From positions 1 to 6,868 of the forward strand of contig WGAL01000034.1 of NCBI GenBank assembly GCA_015494845.1: a stretch of DNA of 6,868 nt, in the 5' to 3' direction. The stretch is from Melioribacteraceae bacterium. GTDB taxonomy: Bacteria > Bacteroidota > Ignavibacteria > Ignavibacteriales > Melioribacteraceae. A program made the translations under genes and the position numbers. Positions 6,858-6,868 of the stretch are shown here, in pieces. The notes below the pieces were generated by a model. That model was given only the letters and a program-made list of their open reading frames with translations, did no database searches and was not told the DNA's origin. Numbering within the stretch: the first letter of the stretch is position 1; each line of letters starts with the position of its first letter.

Positions 6858-6868
6858 ATGTCAATCAC
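6858..6868 (+). CDS. Probable start of a plus-strand gene, cut by the window edge
   Basis: An ATG at 6858 follows AGAGG (6846-6850) at a seven-base spacing, a good ribosome-binding arrangement after a long non-coding stretch. Only Met-Ser-Ile and part of a fourth codon are visible, so nothing can be said about the product. It would be divergent from the OmpA-family gene. Confidence 0.4.

Overview
This AT-rich window shows a compact bacterial gene layout. The organism is most likely a Gram-negative bacterium of the Bacteroidota/Ignavibacteriota/Fibrobacterota (FCB) group. The grounds are an OmpA-type outer-membrane protein, a secreted NagZ-like glycosidase fused to a serine beta-lactamase-family domain (an architecture known mainly from Bacteroidota relatives), signal peptides ending in an xxSQ or AFAQ pattern, and a sigma-54 two-component pair. 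The lineage is inferred from protein style only; there is no rRNA or other phylogenetic marker here.

Layout. (1) Positions 1-2486, plus strand: a two-gene signalling operon. It consists of an NtrB/AtoS-type membrane histidine kinase whose 5' end lies outside the window, and an NtrC/AtoC-type sigma-54-dependent response regulator. The genes overlap by 14 bases, and the regulator's strong Shine-Dalgarno sequence lies inside the kinase's last codons. (2) Positions 2552-5374, minus strand: one long gene for an exported fusion of a GH3 beta-N-acetylhexosaminidase and a class C-type serine hydrolase, convergent with the operon. (3) Positions 5439-6600, minus strand: an OmpA-family protein ending in a textbook intrinsic terminator, which separates it from the fusion gene downstream. 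(4) Positions 6601-6857: a very AT-rich divergent intergenic region with a promoter candidate for the OmpA gene, two overlapping palindromes and a perfect 12-bp inverted repeat. (5) Positions 6858-6868: probable first codons of a further plus-strand gene.

Functionally, the two minus-strand genes both concern the cell envelope: one protein anchors the outer membrane to peptidoglycan, and the other probably trims or recycles peptidoglycan fragments in the periplasm. The two-component system should sense a signal outside or at the membrane and switch on sigma-54 promoters. No sigma-54 (-24/-12) promoter was found in the intergenic regions of this window, so its targets are probably elsewhere. 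I see no mobile element, CRISPR array, tRNA, rRNA or recognisable novel system. The most unusual points are the GAFTNA variant of the sigma-54 contact loop, the fusion enzyme, and the palindromes upstream of the OmpA gene.
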